From positions 1 through 13,591 of the forward strand of contig JAUYSA010000200.1 in assembly GCA_030696545.1 (NCBI GenBank): a stretch of DNA of 13,591 bases, in the 5' to 3' direction. Position 1 is the stretch's first letter; each line of letters begins with the position of its first letter. Under the pieces are notes generated by a model that was given only the letters and a program-made list of their open reading frames with translations, ran no database searches and was not told the origin of the DNA. The DNA comes from Hyphomonadaceae bacterium. Lineage in GTDB: Bacteria; Pseudomonadota; Alphaproteobacteria; Caulobacterales; Hyphomonadaceae. Below are positions 6,951 through 13,125 of this stretch, one piece after another. The translations under genes and the position numbers were made by a program.

Positions 6951-7583
6951 ATGTCAGGTTCGCGTGCCTTTGCAGACCTTCACGCCCTCGCCCGACGCGC
7001 CTCGCGCCGGCCGGAGGAGGCCGATGATCTCGTGCAGACTGCCCTGCTCGCCGCCCTCGAATCCGGCCGCACAGACCTCACTGCGCCCGAAACTCGCCGC
7101 TGGCTCGCCGGCGTTATCCGCAACCGCGCCGCCTTCGACGCCCGCACCAGCGCCCGCCGCCGCCGCCGCGAAGCCGGATGGAGCGAAGAAGTCCTCCACC
7201 ATGCGCAGCGTGGGGGAGGTGGATCGCCGCGCGGCGGCGAGACGGAGGGGGCTGCAGCGATCACCGGACTTCCCCCCGCCCTGCGCGTCACCGCCCTCCT
7301 CGCCCTCAGCGGCCACACCCGCCGAGAAATCGGCTGGCTCCTGAACCTCTCCGACACCGCCCTGCGCCAGCGCATCTCCCAGCTGAAGCGCGCTCTCGCA
7401 GGCGCAGGCGCCGCCGCAAGCGCTGATCCCACCGGCACGCTGGCCTTCGGAAAAATCCGCCGCGCCCTGCTCGGCCCAAGCCGCCGCCCCGAAGCCTTCC
7501 TCGCCAGTCACGACCCCGACGGGCATCTTTTTGTGATCAGCCGCTCACAAATCGCCACCCCGCGGCAACAGACACGCGAGTAA
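6951..7583 (+). CDS. ECF-like RNA polymerase sigma factor with C-terminal extension
   Basis: A 210-residue protein with a sigma region 2 core EEADDLVQTALLAALES (22-38), then RRWLAGVIRNRAAFDARTSARRRRRE (49-74), and a region 4 helix-turn-helix in LPPALRVTALLALSGHTRREI (107-127) through NLSDTALRQRISQLKRAL (132-149). The order and spacing match extracytoplasmic-function-type sigma factors, though the sequence is divergent, and the linker (84-104) is Gly-rich. About 60 residues follow region 4 (FGKIRRALLG..., DPDGHLFVISRSQ), which ordinary ECF sigmas lack; they may hold an intrinsic regulatory role. No anti-sigma gene is adjacent. ATG at 6951 has no obvious Shine-Dalgarno sequence, so a leaderless message is possible. 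It is followed after 16 bases by a VOC-fold gene, probably in one operon. Confidence 0.78.
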   Translation: MSGSRAFADLHALARRASRRPEEADDLVQTALLAALESGRTDLTAPETRRWLAGVIRNRAAFDARTSARRRRREAGWSEEVLHHAQRGGGGSPRGGETEGAAAITGLPPALRVTALLALSGHTRREIGWLLNLSDTALRQRISQLKRALAGAGAAASADPTGTLAFGKIRRALLGPSRRPEAFLASHDPDGHLFVISRSQIATPRQQTRE

Positions 7584-7599
7584 GCAAAAGGAGACGCCC

Positions 7600-7989
7600 A
7601 TGCTCGCCAAATACGCCATTGGAAATATCGTCTATTACGTGTCGGACATTGACCGCACCGAGGCCTTCTACCGCGACACCCTCGGCCTCGCCGTCGATCG
7701 CGTGCCCGGCGACGGCCCTGAGCATGGCGGCGACTTCCTGATCGCCCACACCGCCAGCAATATCGACCTCATCTTCTTCGCCAACCCCGAAGCCAAACCC
7801 GGCCAGTCGCCCATCATCGTCTTCACGCTGGCCGACGGAGGTATCGACAACATCGTGAGCGGCCTCGCAAAAAAGGGCGTAACCATCGTCACGCCCCTCA
7901 GCGCAGCTCCCGGCGGATGGTCCGCCGACCTCGCCGACCCTGACGGCCACGTCTTCTCGGTCTATCAATCGGAAGAAATCCCGCGCTGA
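7600..7989 (+). CDS. VOC-fold (glyoxalase/bleomycin-resistance/dioxygenase superfamily) protein
   Basis: A 129-residue single-domain protein with the paired beta-alpha-beta-beta-beta units of the vicinal oxygen chelate fold: NIVYYVSDIDRTEAFYRDTLGL (9-30) opens the first half and DLADPDGHVFSVYQ the end of the second. The usual metal ligands of this fold look replaced: Asn9 stands where His or Gln is common at the first strand, and Ser where Glu normally follows DPDGxxx, so metal-dependent catalysis is doubtful and a binding or resistance role is possible. The start is firm: AAAAGGAG at 7586-7593 and ATG at 7600. It lies 16 bases after the sigma-like gene and is probably cotranscribed. Repeat family B follows its stop. 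Confidence 0.88.
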   Translation: MLAKYAIGNIVYYVSDIDRTEAFYRDTLGLAVDRVPGDGPEHGGDFLIAHTASNIDLIFFANPEAKPGQSPIIVFTLADGGIDNIVSGLAKKGVTIVTPLSAAPGGWSADLADPDGHVFSVYQSEEIPR

Positions 7990-8004
7990 GAGTAAGCGCT
8001 ACTG

Positions 8005-8111
8005 CTTGTCATCCCGGAAGCCGCGCAGCGGCTATCCGGGACCCATTGTGAGAGTACGACACAAGAGGAATGGGTCCCGGCTCTCCTCTACGCTTCGGCC
8101 GGGATGACAAG
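8005..8111. repeat. Palindromic intergenic repeat, family B, copy 1
   Basis: A 107-base element with a perfect 13-bp terminal inverted repeat (CTTGTCATCCCGG at 8005-8017, CCGGGATGACAAG at 8099-8111). The left half forms a hairpin, CCCGG-AAGCCGCGCAGCGGCTAT-CCGGG, continuing into GACCCATT; ATGGGTCCCGGC and CTTCGGCC follow in the right half. A second copy is at 12953-13057. It occupies the gap between the convergent VOC and scaffold genes and could help end transcription from both sides. Confidence 0.88.
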
Positions 8112-8118
8112 TCGAAGA

Positions 8119-8556
8119 TTATTCCTGCTTCGCCAGCGCTTTTTGCATGGCCTCAACCGCGGCCTCGAACGCCAGCAGGGTGGATGTGTGCCGCGGCGGG
8201 TATTCCCGCACGGGCTGCAGGTGGCGCAATTCCCAGAACTCGCCCGAGGGCGGCTCCGCGCCGTCCTTCAGCATCGCCTTCAGCGCATCGCGCGCCGCCT
8301 CGATCTCCGCCAGCGACCGCCCGATCGCATGACGCGCGAGGATAGACGTCGCCGCCTGCCCCAGCGCGCACGCCTTGGGATCAACCGCGATCGCCGCGAT
8401 CCGCCCGTCCGCGCCCAGCGTCACATCAACCTGCACAGTCGACCCGCACACCCGCGAGACCTTCAGCGAAGACCCCTGCGCGCCCGCCAACTGGCCCACA
8501 TGCGGAATATCCGCCGCCAGCTCCAGAACCCGATTGTGATAAAGCTCGCCGAACAT
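8119..8556 (-). CDS. Iron-sulfur cluster assembly scaffold-like protein (NifU/IscU-type)
   Basis: A 145-residue protein of the NifU N-terminal / IscU fold, which builds Fe-S clusters and passes them to apoproteins in the cytoplasm. It opens with MFGELYHNRVLELAADIP and contains RVCGSTVQVDV (36-45), DPKACALGQAATSILARHAIG (59-79) and PVREYPPRHTSTLLAFEA (115-132). Only two cysteines exist, C37 and C63. Where canonical IscU has CGD, the Asp is Ser39; where it has HC before the last helix, the sequence is H123-T124, so the third ligand is missing. As I recall, this pattern is typical of an alphaproteobacterial subfamily whose exact role is unclear. ATG at 8556; only a weak AGG precedes it. It follows the DUF1543 gene by 50 bases on the same strand and may end that operon. 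Confidence 0.88.
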   Translation of the reverse strand: MFGELYHNRVLELAADIPHVGQLAGAQGSSLKVSRVCGSTVQVDVTLGADGRIAAIAVDPKACALGQAATSILARHAIGRSLAEIEAARDALKAMLKDGAEPPSGEFWELRHLQPVREYPPRHTSTLLAFEAAVEAMQKALAKQE

Positions 8557-8606
8557 GTGGCCTAGATCGGATGGATCGGCCCGCCGATCAAGTACAGCGA
8601 CCCCAC

Positions 8607-9125
8607 CTAAAGCTTCACATAGTCCGAAACGATGCGCACCGGCCGCTCGCCTGAAGCAGGCGCCTCAAGCCGAACGTGCCAGCCGGCATCCCCCAGCAAG
8701 CTGTTCACCTCCACGATCTGATCCACGCTCACGCAGTTGTCCTTGTGACGCCCCGCCAATTCCGGCGAGATCGCACGTGCGCGCGTCCAGATCTTCGCCT
8801 TCTCATCCCCGGCGAGAAACAGGTAATTGTGCTGCTCGCCGAACAGCTCGGGCGTATAGCCGCCAATGTTGACGAACCACAGGGAACGCATAGGCCCCGC
8901 TGGCGCCGGACCTTGCACGATATCCACGCGCCAGCCATCCACCTCGGTCAGCTCGGCATACCCATCGACATGCAGAGAGGATGGCGTCCCCCACCACGCC
9001 GCTCGTAGCTGCGGCGTGACTGCCTCCAGCGATTCGCCCACGACAAAGCGCATGTCATGCAGCTCGATATTGGCGCGCGGATGCTTGCCGCCGACAAACA
9101 CGGCGAACAGCTTCAGCCCGTTCAT
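8607..9125 (-). CDS. DUF1543 domain protein
   Basis: A 172-residue soluble protein matching DUF1543 as I know it: it starts LKLFAVFVGGKHPRANIELHD, followed by FVVGESLEAVTPQLRAAWWG, then LHVDGYAELTEVDGWRV, with a later GEQHNYLFL segment. The family is widespread but uncharacterised; no catalytic motif is obvious. The frame extends back to 9161, but ATG at 9125 is chosen because it gives the family's usual N-terminus and overlaps the TGA of the upstream CHAD gene by 4 bases (ATGA), with GGCGGA just before it. Translational coupling to the CHAD protein is therefore likely, linking the two functionally. Confidence 0.88.
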   Translation of the reverse strand: MNGLKLFAVFVGGKHPRANIELHDMRFVVGESLEAVTPQLRAAWWGTPSSLHVDGYAELTEVDGWRVDIVQGPAPAGPMRSLWFVNIGGYTPELFGEQHNYLFLAGDEKAKIWTRARAISPELAGRHKDNCVSVDQIVEVNSLLGDAGWHVRLEAPASGERPVRIVSDYVKL

Positions 9126-9982
9126 TCCGCCAGCACCGGCGGCGTCAGTTGCCGCGACCACGCCTTCGGCTTTTCCGCAAACAGCGCAGCCCCTGTCGCC
9201 CGCGCCCCCGTCACCAGCGAATTGCGCCGCGTCTTCAGCACGTCAAAGAACCCCTTCGGCGCCTCGCGCCAGTCCTCCGCGCCCGCAGCCACCACCTCGA
9301 TATCCTGCACCTCGCCCAGCAGCCCCGCGAGATCGCGCACCCCCGCCACACGCTGGTCCAGCACATCGGGAAACTGCAGCCGCATCAGCCGCGCGTGCAA
9401 CGCATGATACTTCGCCTGCTTCCGCCACTCGTGCAGCAGCTCAGGCTCCTCGTCCTTCAGCGCAGCCTTCATCGCGATGCGGCCAAGGCGATAGGTCTCG
9501 CCCAGCGCATCCATCATGTCCTCGCGAGTCCCCGCTTGCATGTCCGGTATCAACGTCTCGCTCCGCTTGTTCATCCGCTCGATGAACAGGCTCACCGCCT
9601 CGCCGCCCTCGACCTGCTGACGCTCCTGGTCGAACCGCTCGCCCAGCTTGCGCGTCATCGCCGTGCCGATCCGCGCCGCGAGAAACGGCCGCAGCGTCTC
9701 CAGCGCCTCAAGCCGCGCGCCCGCATCACGCAGGTCAGACAGCAGCCGCGCCTGATCCCGCCACCAGCGGTTCTCTTTCCGAAAAGCCTTCGCACCCATC
9801 AGCGGCTTGGCCAGCCGCAACGCCGCCCGCACCCGCTTGCACCGCACGCGCGCCTTGTGCGCGAACGCCGAGGCGTCTTGCGCCGCGTCCACGCATTCCA
9901 CCGAAAGCTTGGCGACCTGCTCCTGTATCGCGCGGGTCAGCCCGGCGCCGGGGGTTTCATGCGGGGCGAGGATAAAGCTCAT
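9122..9982 (-). CDS. CHAD domain protein (putative polyphosphate-binding)
   Basis: A 286-residue all-helical protein with the two-part CHAD pattern. The first half has FAHKARVRCKRVRAALRLAK (40-59), followed by a Trp/Arg-rich helix and LLSDLRDAGARLEAL; the second has LLHEWRKQAKYHALHARLMR and the acidic LLGEVQDIEV. The many Lys, Arg and His residues on these helices are the expected phosphate-binding surface; CHAD domains bind inorganic polyphosphate and often sit near polyphosphate kinases or CYTH phosphatases. Here no CYTH domain is fused and no ppk/ppx gene is in view. The frame runs upstream to 10102, but ATG at 9982 gives MSFILAPHE and lies 7 bases after the lipoprotein stop. The downstream DUF1543 gene overlaps its stop. 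Confidence 0.9.
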   Translation of the reverse strand: MSFILAPHETPGAGLTRAIQEQVAKLSVECVDAAQDASAFAHKARVRCKRVRAALRLAKPLMGAKAFRKENRWWRDQARLLSDLRDAGARLEALETLRPFLAARIGTAMTRKLGERFDQERQQVEGGEAVSLFIERMNKRSETLIPDMQAGTREDMMDALGETYRLGRIAMKAALKDEEPELLHEWRKQAKYHALHARLMRLQFPDVLDQRVAGVRDLAGLLGEVQDIEVVAAGAEDWREAPKGFFDVLKTRRNSLVTGARATGAALFAEKPKAWSRQLTPPVLAE

Positions 9983-9989
9983 CTGCCGG

Positions 9990-10415
9990 TCAGCCCCGCT
10001 TTTCCTTGTAGTACTTGGTCGTGTCGCGGATGTGCGTGCGCGAGTAATGCGCGCGAGGCTCCCGCTCCTTGGGCCAGAATTCCACCGTCCAGGCATGCAC
10101 ATCGTCGTTTACCGAATAGATGCGCTCGCACTCCAGCTCCGGCACGGGACGGCCATCCGGGCGATTGCCGTCCATGCACTTGAAGCCATCTGTCTCCAGC
10201 GTCGTGCGCGCTTTCGTCTCTTCGCCGACATTATAGGCACGTGTGACATAGCTGCGGAAATCCGCGTCCACTGCGCCTTCCGCGTCACGATCCCAGAAGC
10301 CGAACTGCGTGCCGCCCGGCCCCGGTCCCTGCGGCGGACGCGGTCCCCCCGTGATCGGATTGGTGGCGCAAGCAGCCACGGCCAGCGCCGCGGCAAATCC
10401 CAACATCAGTCTCAT
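9990..10415 (-). CDS. Small predicted lipoprotein, function unknown
   Basis: A 141-residue secreted protein. MRLMLGFAAALAVAAC is a lipoprotein signal with lipobox VAAC, so Cys16 should be lipidated; a Pro/Gly-rich linker (20-36) follows, then a small domain with C80 and C96 (GFKC ... LEC) that could form a disulfide in the periplasm. The pattern of a Gly-Phe-x-Cys followed by a second Cys recalls small outer-membrane lipoproteins such as the OmlA/BamE type, but similarity is too weak to name it. The start is chosen as the second of two nearby ATGs (10415), seven bases after AGGAAGG; the first (10420) opens only a two-codon frame. It is the first gene of the lipoprotein-CHAD-DUF1543 run and has a promoter-like sequence upstream. 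Confidence 0.82.
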   Translation of the reverse strand: MRLMLGFAAALAVAACATNPITGGPRPPQGPGPGGTQFGFWDRDAEGAVDADFRSYVTRAYNVGEETKARTTLETDGFKCMDGNRPDGRPVPELECERIYSVNDDVHAWTVEFWPKEREPRAHYSRTHIRDTTKYYKEKRG

Positions 10416-10451
10416 GACATGCCCTTCCTGGACCCGCCCCAAGCACCGCCA

Positions 10452-10479
10452 AGCATAAGCCACGCCAACGCCCGGTCAA
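10452..10479 (-). promoter_or_regulatory. Putative sigma70-type promoter for the lipoprotein operon
   Basis: On the minus strand TTGACC (10479-10474) and TATGCT (10457-10452) are separated by 16 bases, a good housekeeping-type -35/-10 pair. Transcription would begin near 10445, about 30 bases before the ATG at 10415, leaving room for the AGGAAGGG ribosome site (10429-10422). The -35 lies in the loop of the inverted repeat at 10463-10491. Confidence 0.5.
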
Positions 10480-10491
10480 AGGGCGTTGGCG
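10463..10491. promoter_or_regulatory. Perfect 11-bp inverted repeat around the -35 of the lipoprotein operon
   Basis: CGCCAACGCCC (10463-10473) and GGGCGTTGGCG (10481-10491) are perfect inverted copies separated by GGTCAAA. The 7-base spacer carries the -35 hexamer of the putative minus-strand promoter, as expected for a repressor site. It has no T-run on either side, so a simple intrinsic terminator is less likely. No binding protein is assigned. Confidence 0.55.
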
Positions 10492-10537
10492 CCGCGCCGC
10501 CTGTCGCGGCATCAAGCTGACGGATAGCGCCTGTGAT

Positions 10538-10636
10538 CGTCATTCCCGCCGAAGCCCAAAGGGCGGAGAGCGGGAACCCAGAGGCTGCAAGCACAGCGCC
10601 TGCCGCCCCTGGGTTCCTGCTTTCGCAGGAATGACG
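10538..10636. repeat. Palindromic intergenic repeat, family A, copy 2
   Basis: A 99-base element with a 9-bp terminal inverted repeat (CGTCATTCC at 10538-10546, GGAATGACG at 10628-10636). The left half pairs TTCCCGC with GCGGGAA, the right half pairs TTCCTGC with GCAGGAA around TTTC, and CCCAG/CTGGG tie the halves together. Ends and left half match copy 1 at 3036-3147. It lies 30 bases past the cysS stop and could protect or end that message. With the promoter structures it accounts for the 251 bases between cysS and the lipoprotein gene. Confidence 0.87.
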
Positions 10637-10666
10637 GAAGTTAGATCAGCGCGAATTGCTCTTGCG

Positions 10667-12040
10667 TTACACCCGCCGCCATGTCGAGCCATCCGGCCCG
10701 TCCATGATCTCGATGCCTTCCGCCACCAGCTCCTTGCGGATGCGATCGGCCTCGGCGAAGTCCTTCGCCTTGCGCGCCGCGACGCGGCCAGCCACCAGCC
10801 CGTCGATCCGCTCCGCATCCGAAGCATCGCCACGCGCACGGTCTTCCGGATCGCGCTGCAACAGGCCAAGCAGGTTCCCCGCCGCCAGCAACAGCCCCTT
10901 GAAGCGCGGCCAGTCCTGCGGCTCCGACTTGTTCGCCTCGGTCGCCAGCGCGGAGAGTTCTGCGAGAGCAAGGGGCGTATTCAGGTCATCGCACAGCGCA
11001 TTGAGCACGCCATCCGGCGCGCCGGTATTCGCGGCCTGCACATCCTTCATGCGCCGCATCGCGTTATACAGCCGGTCCAGGGTCGCCTTGCTCTGATCAA
11101 GCAGCGCCTCGGTCCAGTCGAGCGGCTGGCGATAGTGCGCAGACATCAGCGCCAGGCGCATCGTCTCGCCGTCGAAGTGCTTCAGCAGGTCGTGGATCAG
11201 CTTCACATTGCCGAGCGACTTGGACATCTTCTCCGAGTCCATCGACAGGAAGCCATTGTGCAACCAGTAGCGGGCCATCGGCGCGCCATGCGCGCACTCG
11301 CTCTGCGCGATCTCGTTCTCATGGTGCGGGAAGATCAGGTCGAGCCCGCCGCCGTGAATATCGATCGTCTCGCCGAGCACGGCCTTCACCATGGCCGAGC
11401 ATTCGACATGCCACCCCGGCCGCCCCTCGCCCCATGGGCTATCCCAGCGCGCTTCAGCAGGCTCGCCCGGCTTCGCAGCCTTCCACAGCGCGAAGTCCGC
11501 AGGATCTTTCTTCCCGGCGTCGACCTCGACTCGCGCCCCGGCCACCATCTCGTCCCGGTTGCGCCCCGACAGCTTGCCGTAATCCGCCATCGACGGCACA
11601 TCGAACAGCACGCCGTCTTTCCCCTGATAGGCGTGTCCCTTCGCCACCAGCTCGCCGATGATCGCGATCATGCCGTCGATATGCTCGGTCGCATGGGGCC
11701 GCAGCGTTGGCTCGATCACGCCCAGCGCGCCGATATCGTCACGGTAAATCTGCTCGAAATGCGCGGTTATCTCGGCGATCGGTTTGCCGGCCTCCGCGGC
11801 CGCCGCGATGATCTTGTCGTCCACATCCGTTATGTTCGCAGCGTAAACCACATGGGCCGCCCCGTATTTCAGCCGCAGCAGGCGAAACAGCACGTCGAAT
11901 GCGACGGGAGGCCGCGCATTCCCGATATGGGCGTAGGAATAAACCGTCGGTCCGCAGACATACATCGTCACCCGCTGCGGGTTTTGCGGCGAAAAGACCT
12001 GCTTTTCGCGTGTCAGCGTGTTGTGAAGGCGGATGTCCAT
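10667..12040 (-). CDS. cysS: Cysteinyl-tRNA synthetase
   Basis: Full-length class I aminoacyl-tRNA synthetase of 457 residues that charges tRNA-Cys in the cytoplasm. YVCGPTVYSYAHIGNAR (27-43) holds Cys29 and the HIGN form of the HIGH motif; the zinc site that selects cysteine is C29, C214 (WHVECSAM), H239 and E243 (PHHENE); the KMSKS loop is intact at 271-275. The C-terminal helical domain follows, ending in the EADRIRKELVAEGIEIMD segment seen in the family. ATG at 12040 fits the family start; the ribosome site is weak (GAAAAG). The gene diverges from folE across 203 bases that contain a two-stem fold, and no T-box is seen. Confidence 0.98.
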   Translation of the reverse strand: MDIRLHNTLTREKQVFSPQNPQRVTMYVCGPTVYSYAHIGNARPPVAFDVLFRLLRLKYGAAHVVYAANITDVDDKIIAAAAEAGKPIAEITAHFEQIYRDDIGALGVIEPTLRPHATEHIDGMIAIIGELVAKGHAYQGKDGVLFDVPSMADYGKLSGRNRDEMVAGARVEVDAGKKDPADFALWKAAKPGEPAEARWDSPWGEGRPGWHVECSAMVKAVLGETIDIHGGGLDLIFPHHENEIAQSECAHGAPMARYWLHNGFLSMDSEKMSKSLGNVKLIHDLLKHFDGETMRLALMSAHYRQPLDWTEALLDQSKATLDRLYNAMRRMKDVQAANTGAPDGVLNALCDDLNTPLALAELSALATEANKSEPQDWPRFKGLLLAAGNLLGLLQRDPEDRARGDASDAERIDGLVAGRVAARKAKDFAEADRIRKELVAEGIEIMDGPDGSTWRRV

Positions 12041-12085
12041 AAGGCGGTCTTTTCGTTCCGTTAGGAATATTCAATAAGGGTTTTC

Positions 12086-12120
12086 AGGCGCGGTATCTGG
12101 CGTTTTCCAGAGAGGCGCCT
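12086..12120. promoter_or_regulatory. Two-stem hairpin in the cysS/folE intergenic region, possible leader RNA element
   Basis: Outer stem AGGCGC (12086-12091) with GCGCCT (12115-12120), internal loop GGTA opposite GAG, inner stem TCTGG (12096-12100) with CCAGA (12107-12111), and loop CGTTTT. All 11 pairs are Watson-Crick. On the plus strand it lies 123 bases before the folE ATG; on the minus strand 45 bases before the cysS ATG. Its layout is reminiscent of the alphaproteobacterial folE (THF-II) riboswitch, but I cannot confirm the conserved loop bases from memory. Confidence 0.4.
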
Positions 12121-12177
12121 ATGTGTCACGCACGCTTGGCCCAATCAATGTATGTGGGATCAGGCGTGACTAAACGA

Positions 12178-12217
12178 GGGCGTCGTGATGCCCGGGTGCT
12201 GAAATCCTGATGATTTC
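12178..12217 (+). promoter_or_regulatory. Two short hairpins in the folE leader
   Basis: GGGC (12178-12181) pairs with GCCC (12190-12193), extended by G-T and T-A pairs, and GAAATC (12201-12206) pairs with GATTTC (12212-12217) around CTGAT. Both lie within 70 bases of the folE start, just before the AAAGGA ribosome site (12232-12237), so they could affect translation of folE. Neither is strong enough to name. Confidence 0.3.
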
Positions 12218-12243
12218 CCGCCCCTGTAACGAAAGGATCGGCC

Positions 12244-12858
12244 ATGGACGCCGTGATCAAAGGCAAGGCCACGGCCGAAACCGAACCCTTCAAGCGCCCT
12301 TCGCGCGATGAAGCCGAAGACGCCGTCCGCACCCTGATCGCCTGGGCGGGCGATGATCCGAAACGTGAAGGCCTGATCGACACCCCCGGCCGCGTCGTGG
12401 ACGCCTATGAGGAATGGTTTGAAGGATATCGTCAGGACCCCGCCGAATACCTCGCCAAGACGTTCGGCGACGTGAAGGGCTATGACGACATCGTCATGCT
12501 CCGCGACATCGACGTCGAATCCCATTGCGAACACCACATGGCCCCGTTCCTCGGCAAGGCCTGCGTCGCCTACATGCCGACCGAGAAAGTCGTCGGCATC
12601 TCCAAGCTCGCCCGCGTCGTCGAGATCTACGCCAAGCGCCTGCAGACGCAGGAAACGATGACGTCGCAGATCCTCAACGCCATTCAGGAATCACTGGCCC
12701 CGCACGGCGTCGCCGTCCTGATCGATGCCAAGCACGAGTGCATGACCACCCGCGGCGTCCACCACCCGAACGTCTCCACCATCACCACCCAGTTCACCGG
12801 CGTCTTCAAGACCGACAAGGAACTGCGCGAACGCTTCATGCGCCTCGCGGGCAAGTAG
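12244..12858 (+). CDS. folE: GTP cyclohydrolase I
   Basis: A 204-residue enzyme that converts GTP to 7,8-dihydroneopterin triphosphate, the first step of tetrahydrofolate synthesis and, in many bacteria, of queuosine-type deazapurines. All key residues are present: zinc ligands C95 and H98 in ESHCEHHMAPF (92-102) and C166 in KHECMTTRG (163-171), with H97 and H164 as the catalytic histidines; TPGRVVDAYEEW (47-58) and GISKLARVVEIYAKRLQTQE (118-137) are the other family blocks. ATG at 12244 has AAAGGA six bases upstream. It is transcribed alone, diverging from cysS, and ends at a strong intrinsic terminator. Confidence 0.98.
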   Translation: MDAVIKGKATAETEPFKRPSRDEAEDAVRTLIAWAGDDPKREGLIDTPGRVVDAYEEWFEGYRQDPAEYLAKTFGDVKGYDDIVMLRDIDVESHCEHHMAPFLGKACVAYMPTEKVVGISKLARVVEIYAKRLQTQETMTSQILNAIQESLAPHGVAVLIDAKHECMTTRGVHHPNVSTITTQFTGVFKTDKELRERFMRLAGK

Positions 12859-12886
12859 GCCGCGGACAAGCTGACGATCAGAATTG

Positions 12887-12914
12887 AAATGCCCGGCCCA
12901 GCGCCGGGCATTTT
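12887..12914 (+). terminator. Intrinsic terminator of folE
   Basis: AAATGCCCGGC (12887-12897) pairs with GCCGGGCATTT (12903-12913) around the loop CCAGC, an 11-bp perfect stem ending in a T-run (12911-12914) followed by CGTTTG. It starts 28 bases after the folE stop. The A-rich left flank would let it work for minus-strand transcripts as well. Confidence 0.85.
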
Positions 12915-12952
12915 CGTTTGGAAGACGTCATGCCTCAACAAGGCGCGCGCGG

Positions 12953-13057
12953 CTTGTCATCCCGGAAGCGCGCAGCGCTATCCGGGACCCATTCCGCTAG
13001 CACAACACCCTCTCGATGGCTCCCCGCTCTCCGCTTCGCTTCGGCCGGGGTGACAAG
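12953..13057. repeat. Palindromic intergenic repeat, family B, copy 2
   Basis: A 105-base copy of the element at 8005-8111: left end CTTGTCATCCCGG (12953-12965) and right end CCGGGGTGACAAG (13045-13057), which pair except for one G-T. The left hairpin again pairs CCCGG with CCGGG around an AAGCGCGCAGCGCTAT core and runs into GACCCATT. The centre is diverged. It lies 39 bases past the folE terminator. Confidence 0.87.
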
Positions 13058-13125
13058 CTGGAGTGATCACGAGTTTGGGGGATGGAGCGATATCGAATTC
13101 GTAGGACAGCGAAAATTCTTCCCGC

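Noticed and set aside
6954..7526. Minus-strand frame of 190 codons opposite the sigma-like gene
   Set aside because: It is rich in Gly/Ala/Glu with no motif, while the plus strand shows region 2 and region 4 sigma features and a downstream gene with a strong ribosome site.
9149..10183. Plus-strand open frame of 344 codons opposite the CHAD gene
   Set aside because: The minus strand holds clear CHAD motifs and an ATGA-coupled gene order; the plus frame crosses two gene boundaries and is Arg/His/Pro-rich.
10631..12064. Very long plus-strand open frame (477 codons) opposite cysS
   Set aside because: cysS on the other strand has every family motif; this frame is an antisense shadow rich in Arg, His and Leu.
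8005..13057. The palindromic repeats as a CRISPR array or insertion-sequence ends
   Set aside because: Copies are scattered kilobases apart, each has two hairpins and no spacers, and no transposase lies between or beside them.
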